A DNA stretch of 64,000 bases from Reinekea forsetii (GCF_002795845.1 NZ_CP011797.1:3373501-3437500); one strand, 5' to 3'; counted from the first letter of the stretch, positions 16,868 through 25,100 are shown. The notes: generated from the letters alone by a model not told the origin. A program made the numbers and translations.

Positions 16868-17734
16868 TTACTCCGGTGGGACTGGATGAGAAGCGGATTG
16901 CAGTTCAGCACGAGCCTGTTCAATTACCCGTAAGACAAGGGGTTTGATTTTACTGTGCTGATGGTAACAGGCAACGACCGGGCGTGCGCAGACATCCGCG
17001 CCCGCAACCCGATACAGCAAGCGATCCAGATAGCCGGCCACCCGTTGTTCAGGCAAATAGGCACAGCCGCCGTGACGCAATAATAGGTCCAGCGCCAGCG
17101 GCACCAAACCGGTTTGCAGCCGGGTCGAGATTGGCCGACCTAAAGCGTGCAGCGGCGCGGGCAGAATGCCCCAGTCGAGCTCAATGTAGCCAGACAACGC
17201 GGTCTCATCGGCCAGATCGCGCGGCTCTGAAGCAACCAGTACCAAGTTCACCGGCGGCAAGTCAAAGCTGCGGATGTCGCTGTGCTTGGGTGGCTCAAAC
17301 TGGAAAGCCAGATCCAGAGTTCGATCCAAGAGACGGCGATTGAGCTGATCAGGAGGCATCGAGTCAGCTTGCACCTGCAGTCCGTCATTCTCTGCTAGGG
17401 TGGACTGCAGGGACTGCTGAACAAAGGATTCCCACAGACTCACCGGCGCGGCGATACTCAGGGCGGCCTGATCGGTGGCCGCGCTGACCAACTCGCGCAG
17501 GGTGACATCCCAGGCCGACAATACCGTTTGGGCATGGGGTATCAGGCGTTTGCCGGTGTCGGTCAACTGGAGGTTGTTACGATAGCGGGCAAACACCGGA
17601 CTGCCCAGCGCCGATTCGAGCAGCTTGATACGCGCACTGACCGCAGCTTGGGTCAGAAAGAGCGCTTCAGCGGCCCGTCCAAAGTGTCCGGTTTGCTGGA
17701 CGGCTAAAAAGGTTTTGAGTAATTCCGTATCCAT
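16868..17734 (-). CDS. hdfR: HdfR-like LysR-family regulator
   Basis: A 288-residue LysR-type regulator. The N-terminus MDTELLKTFLAVQQTGHFGRAAEALFLTQAAVSARIKLLE matches E. coli HdfR closely from memory, including FARYRNNLQLTDTG. The C-terminal effector domain starts near residue 90. In E. coli HdfR represses flhDC and lies next to maoP (yifE); here maoP is 3 kb away in the same block. The start at ATG 17734 gives the family N-terminus; the frame extends 3 codons upstream. The target in this organism is unknown. Confidence 0.78.
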   Translation of the reverse strand: MDTELLKTFLAVQQTGHFGRAAEALFLTQAAVSARIKLLESALGSPVFARYRNNLQLTDTGKRLIPHAQTVLSAWDVTLRELVSAATDQAALSIAAPVSLWESFVQQSLQSTLAENDGLQVQADSMPPDQLNRRLLDRTLDLAFQFEPPKHSDIRSFDLPPVNLVLVASEPRDLADETALSGYIELDWGILPAPLHALGRPISTRLQTGLVPLALDLLLRHGGCAYLPEQRVAGYLDRLLYRVAGADVCARPVVACYHQHSKIKPLVLRVIEQARAELQSASHPVPPE

Positions 17735-18039
17735 ACAGCCCACCCTAATTCTGGTAAATTTACGCCACCATTGGCGCCCCGCACAGGCCGACTTGGACTA
17801 AGCTTAGCAAAGGCTGCAAATATACCCCAAAGCCGGTCGATAATGACCATATTTTCACCCCAAAAAACGCGTTTAAGCGGTCGCGGCCGGCTAGAATCTT
17901 CGACGAATTACCCGTCGTCTGAAATCACAAAAATAGTTGTCGACTTTGATCACCAAGATAGTGATGATGCGCGGCCCAAAATACTCACCTTTTGGCCCTG
18001 CACTTATTTTTAGGCTAATTAGAACAAGAGGTACGCGTT
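17735..18039. promoter_or_regulatory. Divergent spacer between hdfR-like gene and rimK
   Basis: About 305 bases without a convincing gene. It must hold the promoters of both divergent units. A short open frame on the plus strand (17771-18013) has no recognisable features. I see no repeat or clear consensus promoter. The rimK Shine-Dalgarno sequence AAGAGGTA stands near 18026. Confidence 0.4.
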
Positions 18040-18945
18040 ATGAAAATTGCTGTTTTATCGAGAAATGAGAATCTGTACTCCACAAGACGTCTCAAGGAAG
18101 CCGGCGAAGCGCGTGGCCATCAGGTTGACATAATCGATACCCTGCACTGTTACATGGACATCACCCGAAGTCGGCCGGCTGTGCGCTATCAGGGCCATGA
18201 GTTGCCCTACTATGATGCCGTGATTCCGCGTATCGGCGCATCGGTGACCTTTTATGGCACCGCGGTCGTCCGACAGTTCGAAATGATGGGTACCTTTTGC
18301 ATCAATGAGTCGGTCGCGATCAGTCGATCGCGCGACAAGCTGCGGTCTCTGCAGCTACTGTCCCGGCGCGATGTCGGCCTACCGCGCACCGGTTTCGCGA
18401 ACCGACCCGATAACGTCAAGGATCTGATAAAGAACGTCGGTGGTGCGCCACTGGTGATCAAACTATTGGAAGGCACTCAGGGTATTGGCGTGGTATTAGC
18501 CGACACCAACAAGGCCGCCGAGAGTATTATCGAAGCCTTTATGGGCTTAAAAGCCAACATCCTGGTTCAGGAATATATCAAGGAAGCCGGAGGTGCCGAT
18601 ATCCGCTGCTTCGTGGTCGGCAACAAGGTCGTCGCGGCGATGAAACGCCAGGGCGGCGAAGGTGAATTTCGCTCCAACTTGCACCGTGGCGGCACCGCGA
18701 CATTGGTCCGGCTCAGCAAAGAAGAGCGCGCCACAGCCGTCAAAGCAGCCAAGGTCATGGGTCTGAACGTCTGTGGTGTCGACCTGTTGCAGTCGGCCAA
18801 TGGACCGGTGGTGATGGAAGTGAATTCCTCGCCCGGTTTAGAGGGCATCGAACAGTCTACCAACAAGGACGTTGCCGGCCTAATCTATGAGTTTATTGAA
18901 AACAATGCCGCACTGATCAGCACCAAAACCAAGGGCAAGGGTTAA
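18040..18945 (+). CDS. rimK: Ribosomal protein S6 glutamate ligase RimK
   Basis: A 301-residue ATP-grasp ligase that adds glutamate residues to the C-terminus of ribosomal protein S6. The RimK N-terminus [21 protein letters not shown] is plain, as are the ATP-grasp elements [38 protein letters not shown] and the magnesium-binding end [14 protein letters not shown]. Length equals the family norm. It starts a plus-strand group with a metallo-hydrolase 48 bases downstream and a RimB-like protease beyond, an arrangement related to the pseudomonad rimABK locus. Confidence 0.95.
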   Translation: MKIAVLSRNENLYSTRRLKEAGEARGHQVDIIDTLHCYMDITRSRPAVRYQGHELPYYDAVIPRIGASVTFYGTAVVRQFEMMGTFCINESVAISRSRDKLRSLQLLSRRDVGLPRTGFANRPDNVKDLIKNVGGAPLVIKLLEGTQGIGVVLADTNKAAESIIEAFMGLKANILVQEYIKEAGGADIRCFVVGNKVVAAMKRQGGEGEFRSNLHRGGTATLVRLSKEERATAVKAAKVMGLNVCGVDLLQSANGPVVMEVNSSPGLEGIEQSTNKDVAGLIYEFIENNAALISTKTKGKG

Positions 18946-18993
18946 GCGGCCCACTGAATCGACTGAACATTAACCTAAGAGAAGCGCGCGACA

Positions 18994-20031
18994 ATGGCCA
19001 CGACACCTCTGGTGATAGGCAATCAAGAAATTTTACCCGGACGCAGTTACCGTATTGAGCTGCCGGTTGCCCGGCTCTATACCGACACCGAAGTGACCAT
19101 GCCGGTCTATGTGATCCGCGGCAAACGCCCTGGGCCGAGTGTTTTTGTCTCCGCGGCCATTCATGGCGACGAACTGAACGGCATCGAGATAGTCCGCCGC
19201 CTGATTCAGTCGAAAACCCTGAAGGTCAGTGCCGGCACGCTCTATCTGGTGCCTATGGTCAATGTCTATGGCGTTCTCAATCAAAGTCGCTATATGCCCG
19301 ATCGACGCGACCTCAACCGCAGCTTTCCTGGCTCGGCTAAGGGCTCGTTGGCCGGCCGAGTGGCCAATATGTTGATGGAAGAGATTGTTAATCGCTGCCA
19401 ATATGGCATCGATTTACACACCGGTGCGATTCACCGTTCCAACTTACCGCAAGTACGCGCCTTTCTCGAAGATCCGGAAACGCTCAAGCTGGCCCAGAAT
19501 TTTGGCGTACCGGTGCTACTCAACTCAAATCTGCGCGATGGCTCGCTGCGCGAAGCGGCTGTGGCCCAGGGTACCAAAATCCTAATCTACGAGGCTGGCC
19601 AAGCCTTGCGTTTCGATGAGATTTCGATTCGCGCCGGCGTAACCGGCGTGCTCAATGTCCTAACCTATTTGGGGCTATTGACCCGTAAGATGCCGAAAAA
19701 AATCGTGCAGCCCTATGTCGCCAACAACAGCGCGTGGGTGCGCACCGGCTTCAGCGGTATCGTCAACCATTTAAAAAATCTCGGCGACCAGGTACAAAAA
19801 AATGACGTCCTGGCAACGATCGGCGGCCCGTTCGGCGAAGTCTTTGGCCAAGTCCTCGCGGTGCGATCTGGCATTATTATCGGTAAGCTCAACATTCCTT
19901 TGGCCCAAGAAGGCGATGCGCTATTCCATATTGCCTTTTTTTCGGAGTCCGATGAGGACGTTTATGACAACATTGAGGTTATGCAAGAAGCCCTGATGCC
20001 CGACCATCCCTTTATATTGGCAGGGGATTAG
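18994..20031 (+). CDS. Succinylglutamate desuccinylase/aspartoacylase-family metallo-hydrolase
   Basis: A 345-residue protein of the AstE/AspA branch of the M14 zinc carboxypeptidase clan. Zinc ligands are visible: H57 and E60 in AAIHGDELNGIE and H142 in GIDLHTGAIHR. MPDRRDLNRSFPG matches the substrate-binding arginine region of the family. The C-terminal part (about 240-345) is beta-rich with a lipoyl-like hybrid motif (LGDQVQKNDVLATIGGPFG). Its natural substrate cannot be read; position directly behind rimK suggests an N-acyl or glutamyl substrate connected with S6 tailing, which is inference. Start and family length agree. Confidence 0.85.
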   Translation: MATTPLVIGNQEILPGRSYRIELPVARLYTDTEVTMPVYVIRGKRPGPSVFVSAAIHGDELNGIEIVRRLIQSKTLKVSAGTLYLVPMVNVYGVLNQSRYMPDRRDLNRSFPGSAKGSLAGRVANMLMEEIVNRCQYGIDLHTGAIHRSNLPQVRAFLEDPETLKLAQNFGVPVLLNSNLRDGSLREAAVAQGTKILIYEAGQALRFDEISIRAGVTGVLNVLTYLGLLTRKMPKKIVQPYVANNSAWVRTGFSGIVNHLKNLGDQVQKNDVLATIGGPFGEVFGQVLAVRSGIIIGKLNIPLAQEGDALFHIAFFSESDEDVYDNIEVMQEALMPDHPFILAGD

Positions 20032-20228
20032 CAATGCGTGGCCATCAGGCAGTGCGCGAGGTGTCGCTCTTGAGGGTGCTGGACGCAATGCCTATGGCCA
20101 GTCTGAAACACGATCAATTTTTTGCATAAGGGACACCAGGTGGTACCCTTTCTTAACGTCGTGATACTTAATCCAACAGGGGTTAGCAAGACCCAACAGC
20201 TGTCCAGCACAGAGGAGAGGAAACAGGA

Positions 20229-20699
20229 ATGAGTGACCAGAAACAACTTATTACTGGCTGGGAGCCCGCAATTGAGGGCAAATTCTTGGTTGGCAGTCTG
20301 GAAAACTGTGATCTGCCGGGACTGGGCATCTGTGACTTAAATGTCCGTGTCGACACCGGCGCAAAGACCTCGGCGTTGCATGTAGATCAGATTCGAAAAA
20401 TCAAAAAGGATGGTAAACCCTGGGTCACGTTCGCCATTCATCCCAATATCCACAAGGTCGACGACTGCATTTACTGCGAGGCCCCGCTGCGGGATATTCG
20501 CAAGATAAAGTCATCCAATGGCGTCACCGACGAACGCTATGTTATTCGCACGACCATAAGCCTTAACCAGCAGACATGGGAGATTGATATCTCTCTGACC
20601 GACCGCTCCGACATGAGTTATCTGATGTTGTTAGGCCGAGAAGGCATGGGCAATCGCCTGTTGGTCGACCCCTCTAAAACCTATTTACTGGCGCGTTAG
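20229..20699 (+). CDS. RimB-like retropepsin-type protease (DUF785, 'ATP-dependent zinc protease' family)
   Basis: A 156-residue protein with the aspartic-protease signature VRVDTGAKTSALH (D42-T43-G44) and the family C-terminus YLMLLGREGMGNRLLVDPSKTYLL. The family was historically called ATP-dependent zinc protease, though the fold is retropepsin-like. In pseudomonads such a gene (rimB) is linked to rimK and is reported to influence S6 modification. Here it is two genes behind rimK on the same strand, separated by about 200 bases that show no gene. AGAGGAAACAGG precedes the start. It could counteract or trim RimK-added glutamates (inference). Confidence 0.82.
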   Translation: MSDQKQLITGWEPAIEGKFLVGSLENCDLPGLGICDLNVRVDTGAKTSALHVDQIRKIKKDGKPWVTFAIHPNIHKVDDCIYCEAPLRDIRKIKSSNGVTDERYVIRTTISLNQQTWEIDISLTDRSDMSYLMLLGREGMGNRLLVDPSKTYLLAR

Positions 20700-20758
20700 G
20701 CTCGCGCGTGCGGCATCTGATTAGCCTCACTAACTCTAGGCCTATAAGGCCTAATCTA

Positions 20759-21112
20759 TTATTCTTGCGCCGCCTCAGCTGTGGGTGAGTCATTCTCAAA
20801 AGAGGGGATATGAAAACCAGCGCCCATCGACACATAGCTGAGTTTACGGCCGGTATATTTCAAATAGAAAAGCCATACTTTTTCATGTTCGGTTTCGGCC
20901 TCCTTTAATTGATTGCAGCAGCGCACAAACTCTTGCTCTTCGGCCGTTGCCGGCTGCTGATGACCACTGGCCAAATTCTTATAGGCCTCGCCATGCCGTT
21001 CGATTAGATCGGCCTGCTTTTTCGAAAGTTGGCCACTGCGGGCGAATCCATAGGGGAAGTGCAAGCGATCGGAGAAAGTTTTTTGGCTATAAAAAGACGC
21101 AATTGTGTTCAT
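20759..21112 (-). CDS. maoP: MaoP-like protein (DUF413)
   Basis: A 117-residue DUF413 protein. It aligns by eye with E. coli YifE/MaoP: HFPYGFARSGQLSKKQADLIERHGEAYKNLASG, then PATAEEQEFVRCC and KVWLFYLKYTGRK. In E. coli MaoP acts with the DNA site maoS to organise the Ori macrodomain, and is divergent from hdfR. An HdfR-like gene and the rim genes are close by here. The gene converges with the RimB-like gene; a small dyad (TAGGCC/GGCCTA at 20737-20753) lies between them. An 18-bp palindrome lies 39 bases upstream of the start codon. Confidence 0.82.
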   Translation of the reverse strand: MNTIASFYSQKTFSDRLHFPYGFARSGQLSKKQADLIERHGEAYKNLASGHQQPATAEEQEFVRCCNQLKEAETEHEKVWLFYLKYTGRKLSYVSMGAGFHIPSFENDSPTAEAAQE

Positions 21113-21150
21113 TCAGGTGAATTCCTTTTTAGCTAACGATTGCGCGAATT

Positions 21151-21168
21151 ATCGATAAGGTTATCGAT
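21151..21168. promoter_or_regulatory. 18-bp palindrome ATCGATAA-GG-TTATCGAT upstream of maoP
   Basis: Perfect 8-bp arms around GG, 39 bases before the maoP start codon, in the position where E. coli carries the maoS site in the maoP promoter region. It may be an operator for MaoP itself or for the nearby HdfR-like protein. I do not remember the E. coli maoS sequence well enough to compare. Confidence 0.45.
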
Positions 21169-21570
21169 TCTGTACAATTTATTTTTTTTGTGATGACCAC
21201 AAAAATAATTAAATATTTTTTAGTTAAAATTATTAACCATGCGCTGAGAAATAAAACTATCGGAAACGCTTAAAAAACTATTACTGATTCCCGTTATCCG
21301 ATTAACTTTTCAAAAAGACTACTGGTATGAGGCCGAAGACTATTAACGGTTTTGTAACGAAAATCAGTCAAACGGCCTAAAGAAATTCATTGCTTGACCG
21401 GCGCTATTGGTTGAGCTTGTAAGCAACAATAAATCATTGCATCGACCTCAGGACGGCGAATGAGCTTGGCCCCGTTGAGTCAAGGACAGGCCGAGATTAC
21501 TTGCTCGGCAGCACCCTAACCGGTGATAATGCCGACTTACCCGCGCGCCTTACAATAATTGGATTAACAA
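21169..21570. other. AT-rich intergenic region between maoP and gdt1-like gene
   Basis: About 400 bases with a strongly AT-rich first part (to about 21310, several A/T runs) and a more balanced second part. It should contain the divergent promoters. No convincing ORF, tRNA-like fold or repeat was seen. Confidence 0.4.
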
Positions 21571-21843
21571 ATGGATTGGAAAATATTTCTAACGATTTTT
21601 GTCTCAGTTTTTATTGCCGAACTCGGCGATAAAACCCAACTGGCTACTATGCTGTTTGCCGCCGACAAAGCGGTCAGCAAGACCACAGTCTTTCTCGCGG
21701 CCTCGGCGGCTTTGGTCGTCGCATCTGCCATCGGCGTGATCGCCGGCAGCCTATTGTCGGAATATATAAATGAGAAATATCTACACTATATAGCCGGCAT
21801 GGGTTTTATCGCGATCGGCGCCTATACCCTCTATAACGCCTGA
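21571..21843 (+). CDS. Single-repeat Gdt1/TMEM165 (UPF0016) cation transporter
   Basis: A 90-residue membrane protein with three hydrophobic segments and the family signature E-L-G-D-K-T in AELGDKTQLATM (residues 16-27). Eukaryotic and many bacterial members have two such repeats in one chain; this half-size form must work as a dimer or with a partner. The family transports Mn2+ or Ca2+ against H+. No second half-size gene lies beside it in this window, so a homodimer is likely. The start ATG 21571 has only a weak ribosome site (GGATTAACAA). Confidence 0.85.
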   Translation: MDWKIFLTIFVSVFIAELGDKTQLATMLFAADKAVSKTTVFLAASAALVVASAIGVIAGSLLSEYINEKYLHYIAGMGFIAIGAYTLYNA

Positions 21844-21855
21844 TCGGTCGGCTCG

Positions 21856-22359
21856 CTAATAGAGGTTGCCGTAACGCTCGACATAGGTTAAGTAGACTCG
21901 CAGATCAAACTCCAGCTGGTGATAATCCGGTAGCATATGCCGGCAGAGCTGGTAAAAGGCCTTGTTGTGGTCCTTTTCTTTCAGATGGGCCAGCTCATGC
22001 ACGACAATCATTTGCAAAAACTCCGCTGGGGTCTTTTTAAATAGCGTGCTGATGCGAATCTCGTTTTTACTCTTTAGCTTGTGGCCCTGCACCCGCGACA
22101 CAAAGCTGTGAGTGCCGAGCGCGTTATTGACGACATGGATCTTGGGATCGTAGACAATCTTGCTGAGGGCATCAGACTTCTTTAGATAGGTCTGCTTCAA
22201 GCCGAGCACAAAATCGCGCAGCGCCTTATCATTGGCCACCATATGTATTGTCGGGTATTTATCGAGCAAAAAACGCGCCAGCCGATTCTCATCGATCAGG
22301 CTTTGCACTTGTGCCTGCAAGTCAGGGCTATAGGCTGAGAGGTACTTGAGCGTGGACAT
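21856..22359 (-). CDS. YgjP-like M48-type metallopeptidase domain protein (DUF45)
   Basis: A 167-residue protein with the zinc signature VVHELAHLKEKDHNKAFYQLC in its C-terminal half; the two histidines and Glu of HELAH and the third ligand H in KDHN fit YgjP/DUF45 metal-dependent hydrolases. The N-terminal part (YLSAYSPDLQAQVQSLIDENRLARFL) is helical. Members are cytoplasmic, and their substrate is unknown. The gene converges with the gdt1-like gene with only 12 bases between the stops. Confidence 0.8.
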   Translation of the reverse strand: MSTLKYLSAYSPDLQAQVQSLIDENRLARFLLDKYPTIHMVANDKALRDFVLGLKQTYLKKSDALSKIVYDPKIHVVNNALGTHSFVSRVQGHKLKSKNEIRISTLFKKTPAEFLQMIVVHELAHLKEKDHNKAFYQLCRHMLPDYHQLEFDLRVYLTYVERYGNLY

Positions 22360-22500
22360 TGGATCTGCTTTAACTCCAAATAAGGGCTACCCACTATACC
22401 CTAAAGCGAACAGCAGTTACCTCGCGCTGATGCCTTAGCCACCTTGAGCGGCCATTGCGCCCGTTCACTCTATGCCGCTTGGTGATATTGCGGGCTCTGG

Positions 22501-23352
22501 CTATGAGTAAGAATAAAAGCCACGGCCCGATTTTTTACCATAATAACCGGCATCCACCATCTGCTGCAGCAACGGGCAAGGCCGATATTTGCTGTCCCTA
22601 AAGCCATCATGCAAGACATTCATAATAACCAGGCAGGTATCCAAACCGATAAAATCAGCCAATTCCAGTGGCCCCATCGGATGATTCATGCCCAGCTTCA
22701 TGACTGCATCGATGTCCGTACTGCTCGCCACCCCTTCATAGAGGGTATAGACGGCTTCGTTGATCATCGGCATCAGAATTCGGTTAGACACAAAGCCCGG
22801 ATAGTCTTTCACGGTGACCGGTGTCTTCTGGATACGCTGTACCAATTCGTGTAACGCCTGATAAGTCGCGTCACTGGTCTGTAAGGCGCGGATTAATTCA
22901 ACCAGATCCATCTGGGCAACCGGGTTCATAAAATGCATGCCCATAAAACGATCCGACCGGTTGGTGGCCGCAGCCATTCGGGTCAGTGAGATGGCGCTGG
23001 TATTGGACGCCAAAATGGTCGAATCGGGGCAAATTCGATCTAGGCTTTGAAACAGCGCGATCTTGGTCGGTTCTTCCTCGCTGACGGCCTCGATCACCAG
23101 GTCGCAGTCAACAAAGCGATCCATTTGTGGCGCGGTATGGATATTGTGCGCGGCCTGGTCACGCTGTGTTGCACTGAGAGGTCCCTGTGCAACCTCCTTG
23201 TCGAGACTCTGTTGGATCTCCAACACAGCGTGCTGCAGACGACTTGGTTGATTGTCCACCAGCTGAACCTGGAAGCCTTGCCGGGCAAAGACCTGGGCAA
23301 TGCCGCTGCCCATCGTGCCGGCGCCTAGGACACCTATGTTGCTTATCGTCAT
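22501..23352 (-). CDS. 3-hydroxybutyryl-CoA dehydrogenase
   Basis: A 283-residue NAD(P)-dependent enzyme that interconverts 3-hydroxybutyryl-CoA and acetoacetyl-CoA. The nucleotide-binding motif is GVLGAGTMGSGIAQVFARQG at the N-terminus; the family signature FMGMHFMNPVAQMDLVELI, catalytic His and the C-terminal DYPGFVSNRILMPMINEAV and LGMNHPMGPLELADFIGLD are present. ATG 23352 is chosen: it is preceded by AGAGGAAA and gives the family start MTISNIGV; the frame runs on to 23427. Length is typical. It may work with the acetoacetyl-CoA synthetase at 31 kb in ketone or butyrate metabolism, but they are not linked. Confidence 0.93.
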   Translation of the reverse strand: MTISNIGVLGAGTMGSGIAQVFARQGFQVQLVDNQPSRLQHAVLEIQQSLDKEVAQGPLSATQRDQAAHNIHTAPQMDRFVDCDLVIEAVSEEEPTKIALFQSLDRICPDSTILASNTSAISLTRMAAATNRSDRFMGMHFMNPVAQMDLVELIRALQTSDATYQALHELVQRIQKTPVTVKDYPGFVSNRILMPMINEAVYTLYEGVASSTDIDAVMKLGMNHPMGPLELADFIGLDTCLVIMNVLHDGFRDSKYRPCPLLQQMVDAGYYGKKSGRGFYSYS

Positions 23353-23450
23353 AACTTGTTTCCTCTTGCACGGCTGATTCCGGAGTGGGCTGCAGTCAGA
23401 CCTTGGTTGCAATAATACCGGGCCCATGTCAGTAAACGACCCAAGCAGTA

Positions 23451-23728
23451 TTGCCTAGTCTGACTTCCATTGAGCTGATCGGAATCAACCCGAGCCGGAT
23501 CCGCTTGATCGCGATCGACCTGAACGAAAACCAAGCGATCCATAACAGATACCGGACCCGATTACGACCCGAGTGAAATGCGGCGAGCTCAACGCCGTGC
23601 TGTATTTGCCGGAACAGCCATTGCTCGATCGCTTCGATGGCAATGCCGGTGATCGCTTGATTCTGACCCTTAAGTTTCTGTTTCTGCTGAGCGTGATGAG
23701 GCTGGGTTTCAAACGTTTCCATCGCTAA
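23451..23728 (+). pseudogene. Two overlapping plus-strand coding fragments, possible frameshifted small gene
   Basis: Two frames with protein-like composition follow each other: 23451-23576 (41 codons from a TTG; TSIELIGINPSRIRLIAIDL) and 23573-23728 (51 codons from a GTG; NAVLYLPEQPLLDRFDGNAG, then LILTLKFLFLLSVMRLGFKRF). The first stop and the second start overlap as GTGA. This could be one gene with a frameshift, a programmed shift, or two coupled tiny genes. Neither part has a good Shine-Dalgarno sequence. I recognise no family. A 128-codon minus-strand frame covers the same bases but looks less protein-like. Coding status is uncertain. Confidence 0.25.
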
Positions 23729-23793
23729 TGGGCCTGATACCAATAGCAACGGGCTGCCGCAGCCGCGATGCTTGCCCTTAATCGATGATTTCT

Positions 23794-23802
23794 TGCTATA
23801 AT
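23794..23802 (+). promoter_or_regulatory. Extended -10 promoter of yajQ
   Basis: TTGCTATAAT around 23793-23802 gives a perfect -10 with the TGn extension, 27 bases before the yajQ start codon. A poor -35 (TTGCCC at 23772-23777) lies 19 bases upstream, as is common for extended -10 promoters. AGGAGC near 23819 is the ribosome site. Confidence 0.6.
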
Positions 23803-23829
23803 CGATCCCCTTCACTCAGGAGCATCTCC

Positions 23830-24321
23830 ATGCCATCATTTGATATTGTTTCCGAAATTGATAAGACCGAATTACAGAACGCCATCGATAACGCCAACCG
23901 CGAACTCGCGACCCGCTTTGACTTTCGTGGCATCACCGCCAGCATTGAACTCAGTGGCGATGAAACCATCGTATTAAAGTGTGATTCCGACTTTCAAGTA
24001 CGCCAACTGGAAGAAATAGCCGCCAAAAACTGCAACAAACGCGGCATCAATTCAGCCTATGCTGAGGTTGATGAAACGCCGGTTCACAGCGGTAAAAGCT
24101 TTTCCTTGAATATGAAATTCAAGCAGGGTTTGGAGCAGGCTACTGCCAAGTTGATTGTAAAATTGATCAAGGAAGCTGACCTCAAGGTTAAGGCAAATAT
24201 CCAAGGCGAGAAGGTGCGTGTCGAGGGCAAAAAACGCGATGACCTGCAAGGGGTTATGGCACTGCTTCGTGATGAGAAGAAAATTGAGCAGGATCTGCAA
24301 TATACCAATAGGCGCGACTGA
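23830..24321 (+). CDS. yajQ: YajQ-family nucleotide-binding protein
   Basis: A 163-residue protein with the complete YajQ pattern: MPSFDIVSEIDKTELQNAID, then RFDFRGITASIEL, GKSFSLNMKFKQGLEQATAKLIVKLIK, KANIQGEKVRVEGKKRDDLQ and the end LQYTNRRD. YajQ proteins bind nucleotides, and members in Xanthomonas were shown to bind cyclic di-GMP and alter transcription. The start ATG 23830 is preceded by AGGAGC and gives the exact family N-terminus. It is transcribed alone. Confidence 0.93.
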   Translation: MPSFDIVSEIDKTELQNAIDNANRELATRFDFRGITASIELSGDETIVLKCDSDFQVRQLEEIAAKNCNKRGINSAYAEVDETPVHSGKSFSLNMKFKQGLEQATAKLIVKLIKEADLKVKANIQGEKVRVEGKKRDDLQGVMALLRDEKKIEQDLQYTNRRD

Positions 24322-24407
24322 GAGACACAACTGCACTCGGCGGAAAGATATACAGGACCACCTTGCCTCGCATCCTGGTTAGGGTCAAAACCCTAGGGGT
24401 CTCAGCC

Positions 24408-24434
24408 AAAAAAAAACCACCGAAGACGGTGGTT
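24408..24434 (-). terminator. Intrinsic terminator of the hexapeptide-repeat protein gene
   Basis: On the minus strand AACCACCG-tctt-CGGTGGTT forms a perfect 8-bp hairpin followed by a run of T (plus-strand A run 24408-24416). It lies 24 bases after the stop at 24459. It is a clear rho-independent terminator. Confidence 0.88.
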
Positions 24435-24458
24435 GATTGAGGGTTGGGTCTAGCCAAT

Positions 24459-25073
24459 CTACTTACCCTTTGGCTTGTCTTTTTTGGTTGAGCTTCCTTT
24501 TGCAGCCTGGTTACCTTTTGCAGCCTGGTTACCTTTTGCAGCCTGGTCACCTTTTGCAGCCTGGTTACCTTTTGCAGCCTGGTTACCTTTTGCAGCCTGG
24601 TCACCTTTTGCAGCCTGGTCACCCTTTGCAGCCTGGTCACCCTTTGCAGCCTGGTTACCTTCGGCAGCCTGGTCACCCTTTGCAGCCTGGTCACCTTCAG
24701 CAGCCTGGTCACCTTCCTGAGGTGGACGACCTTCCTCACCGGGTTTACCTTCTTCACCTTCCTGAAGTGGGCGGCCTTCCTCGCCTGGCCCGCCGGCACC
24801 ATTCTCGGTGCACTCTTCGCCTTCGATGCCTTCTATACACTGCTCGCCAGGGGCAGTACCTTCAGGCTTTGAAGTGGCCTCAACTGCATTGGATTCAGCA
24901 ACCGAATCCGCGGTCAAAACATCACTGATTGCCGCTTCAATGTCCTGTGCGGCGGATTCCAAAGCCTCGGATATGTTGTCCAGGGTTAGTTCTGCGGCAA
25001 AGGTATTGACGGAAACAGCACCCAGACTAACGGCGATCATCGCGCCGAGCAGCTTTTTACTAAATTGGATCAT
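24459..25073 (-). CDS. Secreted low-complexity protein with 12 hexapeptide repeats
   Basis: A 204-residue protein. Residues 1-27 are a signal peptide ending in NTFAAE. A short helical, acidic part follows (to about 65), then a Cys pair (EQCIEG, EECTEN), a Gly/Glu/Pro-rich linker and 12 tandem copies of G-(D/N)-Q-A-A-(K/E), before the basic end STKKDKPKGK. I recognise no family. The repeat DNA is an 18-bp tandem array at 24498-24713. The protein is likely periplasmic or secreted and intrinsically disordered, with a charge gradient from acidic to basic. AGGAAT precedes the start. Repeat number can be expected to vary between strains. Confidence 0.75.
   Translation of the reverse strand: MIQFSKKLLGAMIAVSLGAVSVNTFAAELTLDNISEALESAAQDIEAAISDVLTADSVAESNAVEATSKPEGTAPGEQCIEGIEGEECTENGAGGPGEEGRPLQEGEEGKPGEEGRPPQEGDQAAEGDQAAKGDQAAEGNQAAKGDQAAKGDQAAKGDQAAKGNQAAKGNQAAKGDQAAKGNQAAKGNQAAKGSSTKKDKPKGK
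24498..24713 (-). repeat. 18-bp tandem repeat, 12 copies, coding
   Basis: Twelve in-frame units of GGTgACCAGGCTGCaAAa type encode G-(D/N)-Q-A-A-(K/E). Copies differ at a few positions, mainly the Asn/Asp and Lys/Glu codons. The high identity suggests recent expansion by slippage or unequal recombination. Confidence 0.9.
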
Positions 25074-25100
25074 GGTTTATTCCTAATTTCAGGGGTTAAT

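Noticed and set aside
23429..23815. 128-codon minus-strand frame between hbd-type gene and yajQ
   Set aside because: It runs through the yajQ promoter and its composition is less protein-like than the two plus-strand fragments in the same place.
24498..24713. Possible CRISPR array
   Set aside because: The repeats are contiguous 18-bp coding units without spacers, and no cas gene is present.
24437..24928. Plus-strand repeat frames (LLQPGY-type and FAAWSP-type repeats) opposite the hexapeptide gene
   Set aside because: They are shadows of the 18-bp repeat. The minus-strand frame has a signal peptide, a ribosome site and a terminator; the plus frames have none.
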